Assembly: GCA_039029455.1 (NCBI GenBank)
Contig: JBCCGE010000004.1
Coordinates: 1 to 64,000, forward strand
Origin: JBCCGE01 sp039029455
GTDB lineage: Bacteria > Pseudomonadota > Gammaproteobacteria > Arenicellales > Poriferihabitantaceae
Reading direction: 5' to 3'
DNA length: 64,000 nt
A model generated the notes under the pieces. The model made no database searches and was not told the DNA's origin. It worked only from the letters and a program-made list of their open reading frames with translations. Position numbers and translations under genes: made by a program. This document shows positions 17,530-26,649 of this stretch, in pieces (the stretch's first letter is position 1; each line of letters opens with the position of its first letter).

Positions 17530-18746
17530 ATTTTTACACCCAGAGCGTCCGCGACAGTGAAAACATCTTTGTCGCCACGGCCGCATAAATTCATCACGAT
17601 GATCTGATCGGAGCGCATTCGGGGCGCTTGTTCGATAACGTAGGCAAGCGCGTGGGACGGCTCGAGTGCCGGGATTATGCCCTCTGCACGACAGCATCGC
17701 TGAAAAGCCTCCAGTGCTTTGGAGTCAGTGACGGAAACATATTCCACACGTCCGCTTTCGTGCAACCACGAGTGCTCAGGACCAATTCCCGGGTAGTCCA
17801 GACCCGCGGATATTGAGTGAGCATCTGTAATTTGACCGTCTTCATCTTGAAGCAGGAACGTTCGGTTTCCGTGAAGCACACCCGGTTGACCACCGGTTAG
17901 AGAGGCTGCATGTTCTCCGCTCTCAATACCGTGTCCGGCGGCTTCGACCCCGACAATTCGGACTTCAGGGTCGTCAAGAAAAGGATGGAACAGGCCGATG
18001 GCATTGGACCCTCCACCAATTGAGGCCACCAGAAGGTCCGGCAGCTTGCCTTCCCGCTCATGCAGCTGCTCGCGTGCTTCATTGCCGATTACGGTCTGGA
18101 AATCCCGAACCATTTCAGGATAGGGATGGGGCCCGGCCGCCGTCCCAATGATGTAAAACGTGTCTTCGACATTGGCCACCCAATCTCTTAGTGCGTCGTT
18201 CATCGCATCTTTTAATGTAGCGGTACCGCTGGTCACCGGAACAATTTCAGCACCCAGCAGTTTCATTCTGAATACGTTGGGGGCCTGGCGTTCAATATCT
18301 GTAGCGCCCATGTAGACAACGCAGGGCAGATCGAACAGCGCGCATACTGTGGCCGTTGCGACGCCGTGCTGGCCCGCACCTGTTTCAGCAATAATGCGTC
18401 TTTTCCCCATACGTTTGGCCAACAGAATCTGCCCAAGCGTGTTGTTGATTTTGTGGGCGCCGGTGTGATTCAGTTCGTCACGTTTAAAGTAGATCTTCGC
18501 GCCGCCAAGCTCTGCGGTCAAACGTTCGGCGAAGTACATCGGGCTCGGACGACCTACGTAGTCGCGCGAATAGTATTCGATTTCAGTCCTGAATTCCGGG
18601 TCGTTGCGATAACGATTGTATGCCTCTTCAACTTCAAGAATCAGGGGCATTAGCGTCTCTGCAACAAAACGTCCACCGAAAATTCCAAAATGTCCGTTGG
18701 CGTCGGGACCTGCGCGAAATGATTCAGGTGTGGCTGCCTCGCTCAT
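17526..18746 (-). CDS. trpB: Tryptophan synthase beta subunit
   Basis: TrpB condenses indole with serine using PLP. The PLP lysine is Lys99 in HTGAHKINN, the ammonium/indole tunnel segment and the phosphate loop GGGSNAIG are present, and the N terminus FGIFGGRFVAETLMP is typical of TrpB1. Length 406 aa. It overlaps trpA by four bases. trpF and truA, normally upstream in gammaproteobacteria, are missing; the divergent neighbour is metZ. Confidence 0.96.
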   Translation of the reverse strand: MSEAATPESFRAGPDANGHFGIFGGRFVAETLMPLILEVEEAYNRYRNDPEFRTEIEYYSRDYVGRPSPMYFAERLTAELGGAKIYFKRDELNHTGAHKINNTLGQILLAKRMGKRRIIAETGAGQHGVATATVCALFDLPCVVYMGATDIERQAPNVFRMKLLGAEIVPVTSGTATLKDAMNDALRDWVANVEDTFYIIGTAAGPHPYPEMVRDFQTVIGNEAREQLHEREGKLPDLLVASIGGGSNAIGLFHPFLDDPEVRIVGVEAAGHGIESGEHAASLTGGQPGVLHGNRTFLLQDEDGQITDAHSISAGLDYPGIGPEHSWLHESGRVEYVSVTDSKALEAFQRCCRAEGIIPALEPSHALAYVIEQAPRMRSDQIIVMNLCGRGDKDVFTVADALGVKI

Positions 18747-18785
18747 TCAAATATGCTGTGTGTGGGTGGACGGTGATTATACCGA

Positions 18786-18815
18786 TTGACATTGGCTGAT
18801 CCAGCGAATTACCAT
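18786..18815 (+). promoter_or_regulatory. Candidate sigma-70 promoter for metZ leader
   Basis: A perfect -35 hexamer TTGACA (18786-18791) is followed after 18 bases by TACCAT (18810-18815), four of six matches to the -10 consensus. It would start a leader RNA of about 180 bases ahead of metZ. Sequence match only. Confidence 0.4.
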
Positions 18816-18922
18816 CGAAACGCGCCGATTTGATAATCAGCTTGCGGGCGCGTAAAAAGTTCGGCTAAAGAGGTTTGTTGGAGCGTTCCGCATTCGAACA
18901 ATACGGTGTCTCGTTATCACTG

Positions 18923-18957
18923 CCTGCTAACAGCAAAAGCTGACAGCGGGTTTTTTT
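18923..18957 (+). terminator. Attenuator-like hairpin plus T-run in the metZ leader
   Basis: Two 12-base arms (CCTGCTAACAGC and GCTGACAGCGGG, loop AAAA) pair over ten positions with one G-U and a 2x2 internal loop, followed directly by seven Ts. It lies 43 bases before the metZ ATG on the same strand. No plus-strand gene precedes it, so it cannot be an ordinary gene-end terminator. A leader attenuator or riboswitch expression platform is the simplest reading. Confidence 0.55.
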
Positions 18958-19000
18958 ACGCCCACTTAAATCGACTGATTTTAATTATTGGGTTATTGAT

Positions 19001-20179
19001 ATGGCATTTTCACTGGACACTCTCTCCCAGAGAACTCAATTGATTCGCACCGGTTGTGAGCCGGGTCCGGAGCGCGAACATAACGAGGCAATATTTGTGA
19101 CCTCAAGCTTTGTGTTTGATTCGGCGCAACACGCTGCACAAATGTTTAACGGCGAGGAGCAGGGAAATGTCTATTCCCGGTTTACTAATCCAACGGTCAG
19201 GAACTTTGAACGGCGACTGGCCAGGATGGAAGGCGGCGCCTACGGGATTGCGTTTGCATCGGGCATGTCGGCGATTTCGACAGTGTTCATGTCAATCCTC
19301 AAGACTGGTGACCATGTGGTCGCGTCTTCCAGTCTTTTTGGTGCTACTCTGAATATTTTCACCAGAGTCTTCAGCCGCTTCGGTATCGACGTCACCTTTG
19401 TAGACCTTGCTGATTCGGAAGCCTGGAGAACGGCTGTAAGACCGACGACTCGGATGCTTTACCTGGAGACGCCCTCAAATCCGCTGTGTGCGCTTGCGGA
19501 TATTGCGAGTATTGCAACTATTGCGCGCTCCGCTGATGCCCTGTTAGTTGTCGACAACGCATTTTGCACTCCGGTTTTGCAAAAACCCCTGGTTCTGGGC
19601 GCCGATATAGTGGTGCATTCAGCGACCAAGTATCTGGACGGGCAGGGCCGTTGTGTGGGCGGTGCGGCCGTTACGAATAAGAAGGAACTGCATGAAGCGC
19701 TGTTTTCCTGTCTTCGGTCAACGGGCGCCTGCATGTCTCCTTTCAACGCCTGGGTGTTCAGTAACGGACTTGAAACTCTTGAACTGCGCATGCACCAACA
19801 TTGTAAAAACGCACAAAAGCTTGCTGAAGCACTGCAAGCCCATCCGGGGATTCAGCGAGTGCACTATCCCGGACTTCCGAGTCATCCGCAGTATATACTG
19901 GCCGATCGCAGTCTGAATGGTTTTGGAGGAATCGTATCGTTCGAGATGGCGGGAGGTCGGGACGCAGCCTGGAGCGTGATTGATAACACCCGATTCCTCT
20001 CGATCACGGCAAATCTCGGCGACACCAAGTCGACGATTACCCATCCGGCGACCACTACTCACGGTCGCAACACACAGCAAGAGCGAGATTCTGCCGGAAT
20101 ATCGGAGGGTCTGATTCGTGTTTCCGTAGGACTGGAGTCCTGGGATGATATCCTGCAGGATATTGTTTGGAGTCTCTAG
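19001..20179 (+). CDS. metZ: O-succinylhomoserine sulfhydrylase
   Basis: A 392-aa Cys/Met-metabolism PLP enzyme. The PLP lysine is Lys210 in VHSATKYLDGQGR; YSRFTNPT (59-66) and SGMS (87-91) are the cofactor-phosphate contacts. The N terminus with TQLIRTGCEPGPEREHNEAIF and the overall pattern match MetZ, which makes homocysteine from O-succinylhomoserine and sulfide. MetB or a methionine gamma-lyase are less likely alternatives. It supplies homocysteine to the cycle that metK and ahcY (57-60 kb) complete. The leader carries an attenuator-like hairpin. Confidence 0.9.
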   Translation: MAFSLDTLSQRTQLIRTGCEPGPEREHNEAIFVTSSFVFDSAQHAAQMFNGEEQGNVYSRFTNPTVRNFERRLARMEGGAYGIAFASGMSAISTVFMSILKTGDHVVASSSLFGATLNIFTRVFSRFGIDVTFVDLADSEAWRTAVRPTTRMLYLETPSNPLCALADIASIATIARSADALLVVDNAFCTPVLQKPLVLGADIVVHSATKYLDGQGRCVGGAAVTNKKELHEALFSCLRSTGACMSPFNAWVFSNGLETLELRMHQHCKNAQKLAEALQAHPGIQRVHYPGLPSHPQYILADRSLNGFGGIVSFEMAGGRDAAWSVIDNTRFLSITANLGDTKSTITHPATTTHGRNTQQERDSAGISEGLIRVSVGLESWDDILQDIVWSL

Positions 20180-20287
20180 TTTTTTAACGGTTTTTCGAAT
20201 TTAACCGGGTTGAGTTAAAATACATCTAGCTGCACGCGCTGCCATTCAGGTGCCGTGTGACGATCAACAAAGATTAAGGGTACACCG

Positions 20288-20959
20288 ATGTCAAAGTCAG
20301 ATAAAAATCATCATTCCTCTGCGAGTCGCAAGCGACGAAAACTCCTCCTCGGACTCAGTGGGGTTGCCGGTGCCAGTCAGTTGGACAATCAGTGGACGAA
20401 ACCAATTGTCGAACATATTTCCCTGCCCGCGCATGCGACAACTACGAATGACGGCGGTGCCGGGTCTGACGGTACTGACGGTTCGTTCAATTACTCAGGT
20501 GCGCCGCCGAGAGTATCGGTGAGTCGTTTCAGTGACGATGAAACCATGATCGTGAGTCTGACAGGCTTACTGTTATCCGATGTGCATGCGGGGAACCCAC
20601 CGTCAACGACGACTGTTGGGCCTGAACCGACTCCGATGCCGGAACCTACCGCTCCTCCGAGGCCCGAAGCAACCTGGAACGTTGCGGTGACTGGAAGTGA
20701 AGCCGTGGTGACCCGGTTGTCGCGCCGGCGATCAAAACTTCGGACCGCGCGCGTCACCATTGGCGGACCCTCTGTGCCATTTCCGGTCGTAGATGAATGT
20801 GGCAACGATATCAATCCTGTGGTGTCTGTAAGCGCCGTTGCACACACGCCGGGGACCAGTATAGTGATGAGGGTTGATGATGCCCAAAACGGCTCGTCGG
20901 TCGCAACGGTACCGCTGGGACCTGTGCTGGTATTAACTATCGATTGTGCCGGTTTCTGA
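20288..20959 (+). CDS. Tat-like secreted protein of unknown function
   Basis: I do not recognise a characterised family. The 223-aa product begins with a basic twin-arginine-like stretch (SRKRRKLLLGLSGVAG at residues 12-27), a short weakly hydrophobic core, then WTKPIVEHISLPAHA ending near residue 50. A W-x-KP...LPAHA ending is, as I recall, shared by small putative Tat substrates in marine proteobacteria. A Gly/Asp/Ser-rich segment, a Pro/Glu-rich linker (about 112-124) and a C-terminal beta-rich region of about 90 residues with two Cys follow. It stands alone between metZ and the convergent carbonic anhydrase gene. TAAAAT at 20216-20221 is a possible -10. Confidence 0.65.
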   Translation: MSKSDKNHHSSASRKRRKLLLGLSGVAGASQLDNQWTKPIVEHISLPAHATTTNDGGAGSDGTDGSFNYSGAPPRVSVSRFSDDETMIVSLTGLLLSDVHAGNPPSTTTVGPEPTPMPEPTAPPRPEATWNVAVTGSEAVVTRLSRRRSKLRTARVTIGGPSVPFPVVDECGNDINPVVSVSAVAHTPGTSIVMRVDDAQNGSSVATVPLGPVLVLTIDCAGF

Positions 20960-21149
20960 TCGCAAACTTTGCGTGTGCATTGAAAATGCCGACTGCAGGA
21001 AAAACAACGTCCGGAGCTGTAAATACCGAGAGAACCTCAGCATAAGCCTGAGTCAAACACCTTGAGTATTAAAAATTCTATTGCGAGTTTTGCCGGGTGC
21101 TTTTGATCTCGAATTGTTCATGCATGAGTCTTTCAGAGGTTCCTTGAGT

Positions 21150-21665
21150 TCAATCGGTCGACAATTCCCGGTAAAGCCGGGACTTCTCCTGATAGCTATT
21201 TGCCGACATGGCCAGTCCCTCGACTTCATCGTCCGTCAGCTCGCGAACGGCTTTAGCGGGAGAACCCAGAATTAAGCTTCTGGGTGGAAAGGATTTTCCC
21301 TCCGTAACCAATGACCGCGCTCCGACCAGACTCGATTCGCCAATGCTGGCGTGATTGAGGACAACACTGCCTATTCCGATCAGACTGCCGTTCCCTATGG
21401 TGCATCCGTGAAGGACCACACTATGGCCGATGGTGACATTCTGACCAATGGTCAAAGGTAAACCCGGATCAGTATGCAGTACCGCGTTATCCTGCACATT
21501 CGAGCCGAATCCAATGTTAATAACATCATTGTCCCCACGGATTGTGGCGTTGAACCACACACTCGCTTTCTCTGAAACAATGACCGAACCGATTATATCG
21601 GCGCTGGGCGCGATAAAGCAGTCGTCATGAATTTCGGGGCATATGCGATTGAGAGAATAAATCAT
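21150..21665 (-). CDS. Gamma-carbonic anhydrase-like left-handed beta-helix protein
   Basis: A 171-aa hexapeptide-repeat protein of the gamma-carbonic anhydrase family (YrdA/PaaY/CaiE-like). Imperfect hexapeptide turns run from about residue 12 to 135, with metal ligands suggested by the His residues in VLHTD, IGHSVVLHG and the conserved Arg-Asp of TIRGDND. A C-terminal helix (ELTDDEVEGLAMSANSYQE) packs on the helix. Enzymatic activity is not certain in this subfamily. The stop lies 190 bases from the convergent secreted protein gene. Confidence 0.88.
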   Translation of the reverse strand: MIYSLNRICPEIHDDCFIAPSADIIGSVIVSEKASVWFNATIRGDNDVINIGFGSNVQDNAVLHTDPGLPLTIGQNVTIGHSVVLHGCTIGNGSLIGIGSVVLNHASIGESSLVGARSLVTEGKSFPPRSLILGSPAKAVRELTDDEVEGLAMSANSYQEKSRLYRELSTD

Positions 21666-21683
21666 GGGGGCCGTTATTGGGTT

Positions 21684-22757
21684 TCAGAGCGCCAGCGGCT
21701 TGTCCAGATCCTGCACCAGTTTTTCCTTTTGCCGCCATCCGAGTGTAACCATGGATTGAAGTTTCTCAGCAAGGTTTTGACGCTCCCGGTATTCCAGTTT
21801 GACCAGATCAGTGTCGTTTCGTGCGCTCATTAAGTAATCATCACTGGTCATAAGTCTGTCCACCAGTCCGAGTTCCAAAGCCCGCACACCCAACCAGTGC
21901 TCCCCGGTTGCGACGCTGTCTATATCCAGATCCGGTCTGCAGTGTTTAACGAAATCTTTAAAGTGCTGGTGAGTTTCCTCCAGCTCAGACTGCATTTTGT
22001 CCCGCGCCTTATCCGTATTTTCTCCAAACATGGTCAATGTGCGCTTGTACTCGCCAGCGTGCAGCTGCTCGAAATCGACATCATTTTTTTTCAGCACGCG
22101 GTGGAAGTTTGGAATCTGCGCCAGCACCCCGATAGAGCCGATAATTGAAAACGGTGCGGCGATGATTGTGTTGGCCACGCACGCCATCATGTAACCACCG
22201 CTGGCGGCCACCTTGTCCACCGCGACGGTGAGTGGGATTTCGCGATCCCGAATTCGTTGCAGCTGCGATGCGGCCAGTCCATAACTGTGTACCATCCCGC
22301 CACCGCTTTCGAGACGAACGAGCACCTCGTCTGACTCAGTGGCAAGGGTAAGAATTGCGCTGATTTCCTCGCGAATCGAGGCGACATCGCTGGCGCGAAT
22401 ATCGCCGTCAAAATCCAGCACGAACATTCGTTTGCGCACGTCTTCTGTATCGGCGTCATCTGACTCTGATTTCTTTCGCGCCTTGTGTGCTTTTTTCTCT
22501 GCTTTAGCTTCCGCCTTGGCTTTCCTTTTTGCTTCCTTGTGCCTGATTTTCATTCCGGACTCAGTCAACAGGGCTGTATCCAGCGCCTGCTCCATGTCTT
22601 CGTACTGTTTGTTCAGATGTGTGATTTCCAGTTCACCCTTGCCGGGTTTCTTGTTGCGCAAGGCTAATGCGAGTACGCCTCCGACAGTCAGCAGTATCGC
22701 GATCACAATGGTGGCCGCTTTCGCGAGGAAAAGGCCGTATTCCGCTAGAAATTGCAT
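21684..22757 (-). CDS. sohB: SohB-type membrane serine peptidase (S49)
   Basis: A 357-aa inner-membrane protease of family S49. An N-terminal transmembrane helix (about 9-32), a SohB-type N-terminal extension ending in a Lys/Ala-rich, probably coiled-coil stretch (about 75-95) and the protease domain from about 108 are seen. The nucleophile Ser is in DKVAASGGYMMA and the catalytic Lys in AGEYKRTLTMFG. The role is likely periplasmic peptide or membrane-protein turnover. It lies 14 bases downstream of glnS on the same strand. Confidence 0.93.
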   Translation of the reverse strand: MQFLAEYGLFLAKAATIVIAILLTVGGVLALALRNKKPGKGELEITHLNKQYEDMEQALDTALLTESGMKIRHKEAKRKAKAEAKAEKKAHKARKKSESDDADTEDVRKRMFVLDFDGDIRASDVASIREEISAILTLATESDEVLVRLESGGGMVHSYGLAASQLQRIRDREIPLTVAVDKVAASGGYMMACVANTIIAAPFSIIGSIGVLAQIPNFHRVLKKNDVDFEQLHAGEYKRTLTMFGENTDKARDKMQSELEETHQHFKDFVKHCRPDLDIDSVATGEHWLGVRALELGLVDRLMTSDDYLMSARNDTDLVKLEYRERQNLAEKLQSMVTLGWRQKEKLVQDLDKPLAL

Positions 22758-22771
22758 AAATTTTTGATTGC

Positions 22772-24439
22772 TTACTTGTTAACCCTTGCCCAACCGTCTC
22801 TGAGCGTAACAACCCGGTTATAAACCGGGCGGTCTGCGCTGTGTTCGGGATCGGGATAGAAGTAGCCGACCCGCTCAAACTGATACCGAGTGTCCGGCTT
22901 AGGGCTGGACAGAGCGGGTTCAAGTTTTGCGTCCACTATCTTCTCTAAAGATCCGGGGTTTAAAAACTCACGGAAATTTCGATCCTTGTCCTGCAACGGA
23001 TTGCTCTGAACGAAGAGTCGATCATAAAGTCGTACCTCGGCCGTGATGCAGTCCGCTGTGTTGACCCAATGGATAATGCCTTTGACTTTCTTGCCTTCCG
23101 GCTGCATGCCACCACGGGTCTCCGGCAGATACTCACAACGAAGCTCAACAATGTTCCCCGATTCGTCCTCTACAACATCAGTGCATCGGATAACGAAACC
23201 GTATCGAAGTCTGACCATCCGACCAGGTGCCAGACGAAAAAACTTGCCTGGAGGATCCATCATAAAGTCGTCGTGATCGATATAGAGTTCACGACTCAGG
23301 GTGAGTTCCCGGGTGCCAAAAGACTCATCCCCAGGATGATTGGGGACAATCAGAGTTTCGGTTTCGTTTTCCGGGTAGTTTTCAAGTACGACCTTCAATG
23401 GTCTCAGCACGGCCATAGCTCGCGGCGCGATGGGGCCAAGGTCCTCTCTGATGCTGTTTTCCAGAACGCCCATCTCAATCACATTGTCTTTTTTAGTGAT
23501 TCCGATCGAGCCAATAAAGTTGCGCAGTGAACCGGGCGTGTACCCCCGTCTGCGCAATCCCGAAATCGTGGGCATCCGGGGATCATCCCATCCGTGCACA
23601 TCGCCTTCTTCCACCAGCTGGGTCAGCATCCGTTTGCTCATTACGGTGTAGTCCAGATTCATTCTGGAGAATTCGTATTGTCGGGGCCGACTGGGAGTGG
23701 TGATGTTGTCAATAAACCAGTCATACAGCGCTCGATGGTCCTCAAATTCAAGTGTACAAAGCGAGTGTGTGACGCCCTCGATAGCATCACTGAGCCCATG
23801 GGTGAAGTCATACATGGGATAAATGCACCACTCATCGCCCGTTCGCTGGTGTGCGTGATGGCGAATCCGGTAAATCACCGGGTCGCGCATATTTATATTG
23901 GGTGAAGCCATGTCGATTTTCGCGCGCAGCACCATTTCACCGTCGGCAAACTGCCCCTGATTCATTCGGGCAAACAAATCGCGATTTTCGTCAACGCTGC
24001 GGTTTCGGTCCGGACTGTCGACTCCGGGTTCAGTCAGTGTGCCCCGATTTTCTCTGATCTGCTCTGCAGTCTGGCTGTCGACATAAGCCAGTCCCTTGTC
24101 GATCAGCTCCAGCGCATATCCGTGCAGGGTCTCAAAATAGTCAGACGCGTGCGCAATTGCGTCGACGTTGTAACCCAACCACCGCACATCCTTTTCAATA
24201 GCGTCGACAAATTCCAGCGCTTCCTTTACCGGATTGGTGTCGTCGTACCGGAGAGTGCAGCGGCCCTGATAATCGTCCGCAATACCAAAATTGAGCCAGA
24301 TCGACTTGGCGTGACCGATGTGGAGATATCCGTTTGGCTCGGGTGGAAAGCGGGTCACGATTTCACTGTGTTTCCCTGAGTCCAGATCATCATTGATGAT
24401 CTGCCGGACAAAGTTAACGGGTGCAGGTCTCTCGCCCAT
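22772..24439 (-). CDS. glnS: Glutaminyl-tRNA synthetase
   Basis: A class I synthetase of 555 aa that charges tRNA-Gln directly. The HIGH motif is in PNGYLHIGHAKS (40-43) and the KMSKS-type loop reads VMSKR near residue 270. The anticodon-binding beta-barrels fill the C-terminal third. The GlnRS form is separated from GluRS by the N terminus NFVRQIINDDLDSGKH. The gene probably came to gammaproteobacteria from eukaryotes, a known family history. dapE lies about 80 bases upstream. Confidence 0.96.
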   Translation of the reverse strand: MGERPAPVNFVRQIINDDLDSGKHSEIVTRFPPEPNGYLHIGHAKSIWLNFGIADDYQGRCTLRYDDTNPVKEALEFVDAIEKDVRWLGYNVDAIAHASDYFETLHGYALELIDKGLAYVDSQTAEQIRENRGTLTEPGVDSPDRNRSVDENRDLFARMNQGQFADGEMVLRAKIDMASPNINMRDPVIYRIRHHAHQRTGDEWCIYPMYDFTHGLSDAIEGVTHSLCTLEFEDHRALYDWFIDNITTPSRPRQYEFSRMNLDYTVMSKRMLTQLVEEGDVHGWDDPRMPTISGLRRRGYTPGSLRNFIGSIGITKKDNVIEMGVLENSIREDLGPIAPRAMAVLRPLKVVLENYPENETETLIVPNHPGDESFGTRELTLSRELYIDHDDFMMDPPGKFFRLAPGRMVRLRYGFVIRCTDVVEDESGNIVELRCEYLPETRGGMQPEGKKVKGIIHWVNTADCITAEVRLYDRLFVQSNPLQDKDRNFREFLNPGSLEKIVDAKLEPALSSPKPDTRYQFERVGYFYPDPEHSADRPVYNRVVTLRDGWARVNK

Positions 24440-24519
24440 GGGACTGAGTATCTTCCTGTAAAAAATGGGGCCGGGAGTATACCCGAATGTGTGTCAGTGT
24501 AGGATTTAACCGCGCCGCG

Positions 24520-25668
24520 CTAGTCGTCATCGGGCGCGAGCAAAACATTCTCCAGAATGGCGACATAACAGTCACTTAGACTATCGAGATCTCGGATGGA
24601 AACGCATTCGTCGATCTGATGAATGGTGGCATTTACCGGGCCGAGCTCGATGACCTGGGCACCTGTTGGGGCGATAAATCGTCCATCCGATGTGCCGCCG
24701 GAGGTTGACAGCTCGGGTCTTTGCCCGGTCACTTTCATCACGGCGGCAGTCGCTGCCCTGACCAGATCACCCTGTTGGGTCTCGAAGGGCAGACCGCTCA
24801 AGTTCCAGTCGATGGTATAGCGAAGATCGTGGGACTGAAGAATCTGTTCGACGGTCTGCCTGATCGTATGCTCACTGGTCTCCGGACAGAAGCGGACATT
24901 GAACTGGGCCTGGATCGTCCCGGGGATAACGTTTGCAGCGCCGGCACCAGAGCTGATATTGGAAAACTGCAGGCTTGAAGGCTGAAAGTGATTGTTCCCC
25001 TGATCCCAGATGACTGCTGCAATTTCGTTGAGCGCGGGCAGCGTCCGGTGAATTGGATTGTCGGCAAGATGAGGATAAGCGATATGCCCCTGAATGCCCT
25101 CGACGCGGAGTGTGGCGCCCAGTGATCCTCGTCGCCCCACTTTGATGGTGTCTCCAAGCTGATTGACACTGGTGGGTTCTCCAACCACACAGTAGTCGAT
25201 GTGGGTGCCTTGAGCCTGCAAGTGCTCAACGACTGCGCGTGTCCCCCATCGTGCAGGACCTTCTTCGTCACTGGTGATAAGCAATCCAATGCGACCTGGA
25301 TGGTCCGGGTGGGAGGCGACGAATACCTCTATCGCGGTAACGAAAGCCGCAAGACTGCCTTTCATGTCTGCGGCTCCGCGACCGTAAAGCATATCGCCAT
25401 CGACTGTGGCGGAGAACGGATCGTGCAACCACTGATCGACCGGACCCGTTGGCACGACATCGGTATGACCCGCGAGCACCAGCAATGGACCCGAACTACC
25501 CCTCATCGACCAGAGATTGCTGACATCCTCGAAGTTGAGAGACTGGCTGCGAAATCCAAGTGCGGACAATCTCTTTTGAAGAATGTTCTGGCAATTTGCA
25601 TCGTCAGGCGTCACAGAAGGGCGTTGAATAAGGTCGCGGGCGAGTTCGATGGTGGGCGACAGAGCCAT
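24520..25668 (-). CDS. dapE: Succinyl-diaminopimelate desuccinylase
   Basis: An M20 metallohydrolase of the lysine/DAP pathway, 382 aa. Zinc ligands are His68 in AGHTDVV, Asp101 in GRGAADMKG and Glu136 next to the general base Glu135 in SDEEGPA. The dimerisation domain and the C-terminal STSGGTSDGRFI segment fit DapE. The pathway partner dapA lies 16 kb away. It is divergent from the amino acid ABC transporter ATPase with about 60 bases between starts. Confidence 0.95.
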   Translation of the reverse strand: MALSPTIELARDLIQRPSVTPDDANCQNILQKRLSALGFRSQSLNFEDVSNLWSMRGSSGPLLVLAGHTDVVPTGPVDQWLHDPFSATVDGDMLYGRGAADMKGSLAAFVTAIEVFVASHPDHPGRIGLLITSDEEGPARWGTRAVVEHLQAQGTHIDYCVVGEPTSVNQLGDTIKVGRRGSLGATLRVEGIQGHIAYPHLADNPIHRTLPALNEIAAVIWDQGNNHFQPSSLQFSNISSGAGAANVIPGTIQAQFNVRFCPETSEHTIRQTVEQILQSHDLRYTIDWNLSGLPFETQQGDLVRAATAAVMKVTGQRPELSTSGGTSDGRFIAPTGAQVIELGPVNATIHQIDECVSIRDLDSLSDCYVAILENVLLAPDDD

Positions 25669-25729
25669 GTTTGATTTGTAGCGGGGAAAGAATTAAGGTT
25701 TGACTATTCTAACAACCCAGCTGCAAAAC

Positions 25730-26506
25730 ATGACCGAAAGCGTGCCCGCGCTCGAAATCAGCAACCTTCACAAGAAATTCGGAGATGTCGAAGTGCTGAA
25801 GGGTATTGACCTGACTGCAAATCAGCATGATGTGATTTCTGTACTGGGCAGCAGCGGCTCCGGAAAAAGCACTATGCTGCGTTGTGTTAATTTGCTCGAA
25901 ACACCGACCAGCGGTGAAGTCAGAGTTCATGGTGAGCTGATCGAAATGCGAGACAATCGGGACGGCTCCCGGTCACCGACTGATCCCAGACAGGTTGAGC
26001 GCATCCGCAGTCGATTGGGGATGGTCTTTCAGCAGTTTAATCTATGGTCGCACATGACGGCGGCGCAAAACGTCATGGAGGCTCCGATAACGGTTCTTGG
26101 AATGAGCAAGGCGGAGTCCAGAGACCGAGCCGATGCAGTTCTGGAAAGGGTTGGCATGATAGATCGAAAAGACTACTATCCTTCGCATCTTTCTGGTGGA
26201 CAACAGCAGCGTGTCGCGATCGCCCGCGCGCTGGCGATGGAACCTGAGGTGATGCTGTTTGACGAACCGACATCGGCGCTTGACCCGGAACTTGTTGGTG
26301 AGGTTTTGAAAGTCATTCGCAGTCTGGCCGAAGAGGGCCGGACTATGCTGGTTGTAACTCACGAGATGGGTTTTGCCAAAGATGTCTCAGATCGGGTTAT
26401 ATTCCTGCACGAAGGTGCAGTTGAAGAATCCGGTGAACCGTCCCGGGTATTTGAGAATCCGGCTTCGGATCGATTCAGACAGTTTTTGGCGGGCACCTTA
26501 AAGTAA
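25730..26506 (+). CDS. hisP: Polar amino acid ABC transporter ATPase (HisP-like)
   Basis: A 258-aa ATPase of the polar amino acid uptake family, closest in layout to HisP. Walker A GSSGSGKST (about 40-48), Q-loop MVFQQFNLW, signature LSGGQQQRVAIARAL, Walker B VMLFDEPTSALD and the H-loop VTHEMGF are all intact. The ATG at 25730 gives the family's length; a TTG at 25700 adds 10 residues. The set continues with a binding protein and two permeases. The substrate is probably a basic amino acid such as arginine, lysine or histidine, but sequence alone does not fix this. Confidence 0.93.
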   Translation: MTESVPALEISNLHKKFGDVEVLKGIDLTANQHDVISVLGSSGSGKSTMLRCVNLLETPTSGEVRVHGELIEMRDNRDGSRSPTDPRQVERIRSRLGMVFQQFNLWSHMTAAQNVMEAPITVLGMSKAESRDRADAVLERVGMIDRKDYYPSHLSGGQQQRVAIARALAMEPEVMLFDEPTSALDPELVGEVLKVIRSLAEEGRTMLVVTHEMGFAKDVSDRVIFLHEGAVEESGEPSRVFENPASDRFRQFLAGTLK

Positions 26507-26649
26507 TGCGGCTTGATCGATGTGAATTGGTCAAACCAAACTGGCTCTGGAGCCTTCAATCCAATTGAAAATCCAAATAAATTGTCAGTTGACGCTGATA
26601 TCCGACTTACCCACGATAAATCTGAATTTTATTTTCTGAGGAGAAAATC

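Noticed and set aside
17530..17697. N-terminal extension of trpA inside trpB
   Set aside because: The ATG at 17529 forms the usual ATGA overlap and gives a standard TrpA N terminus.
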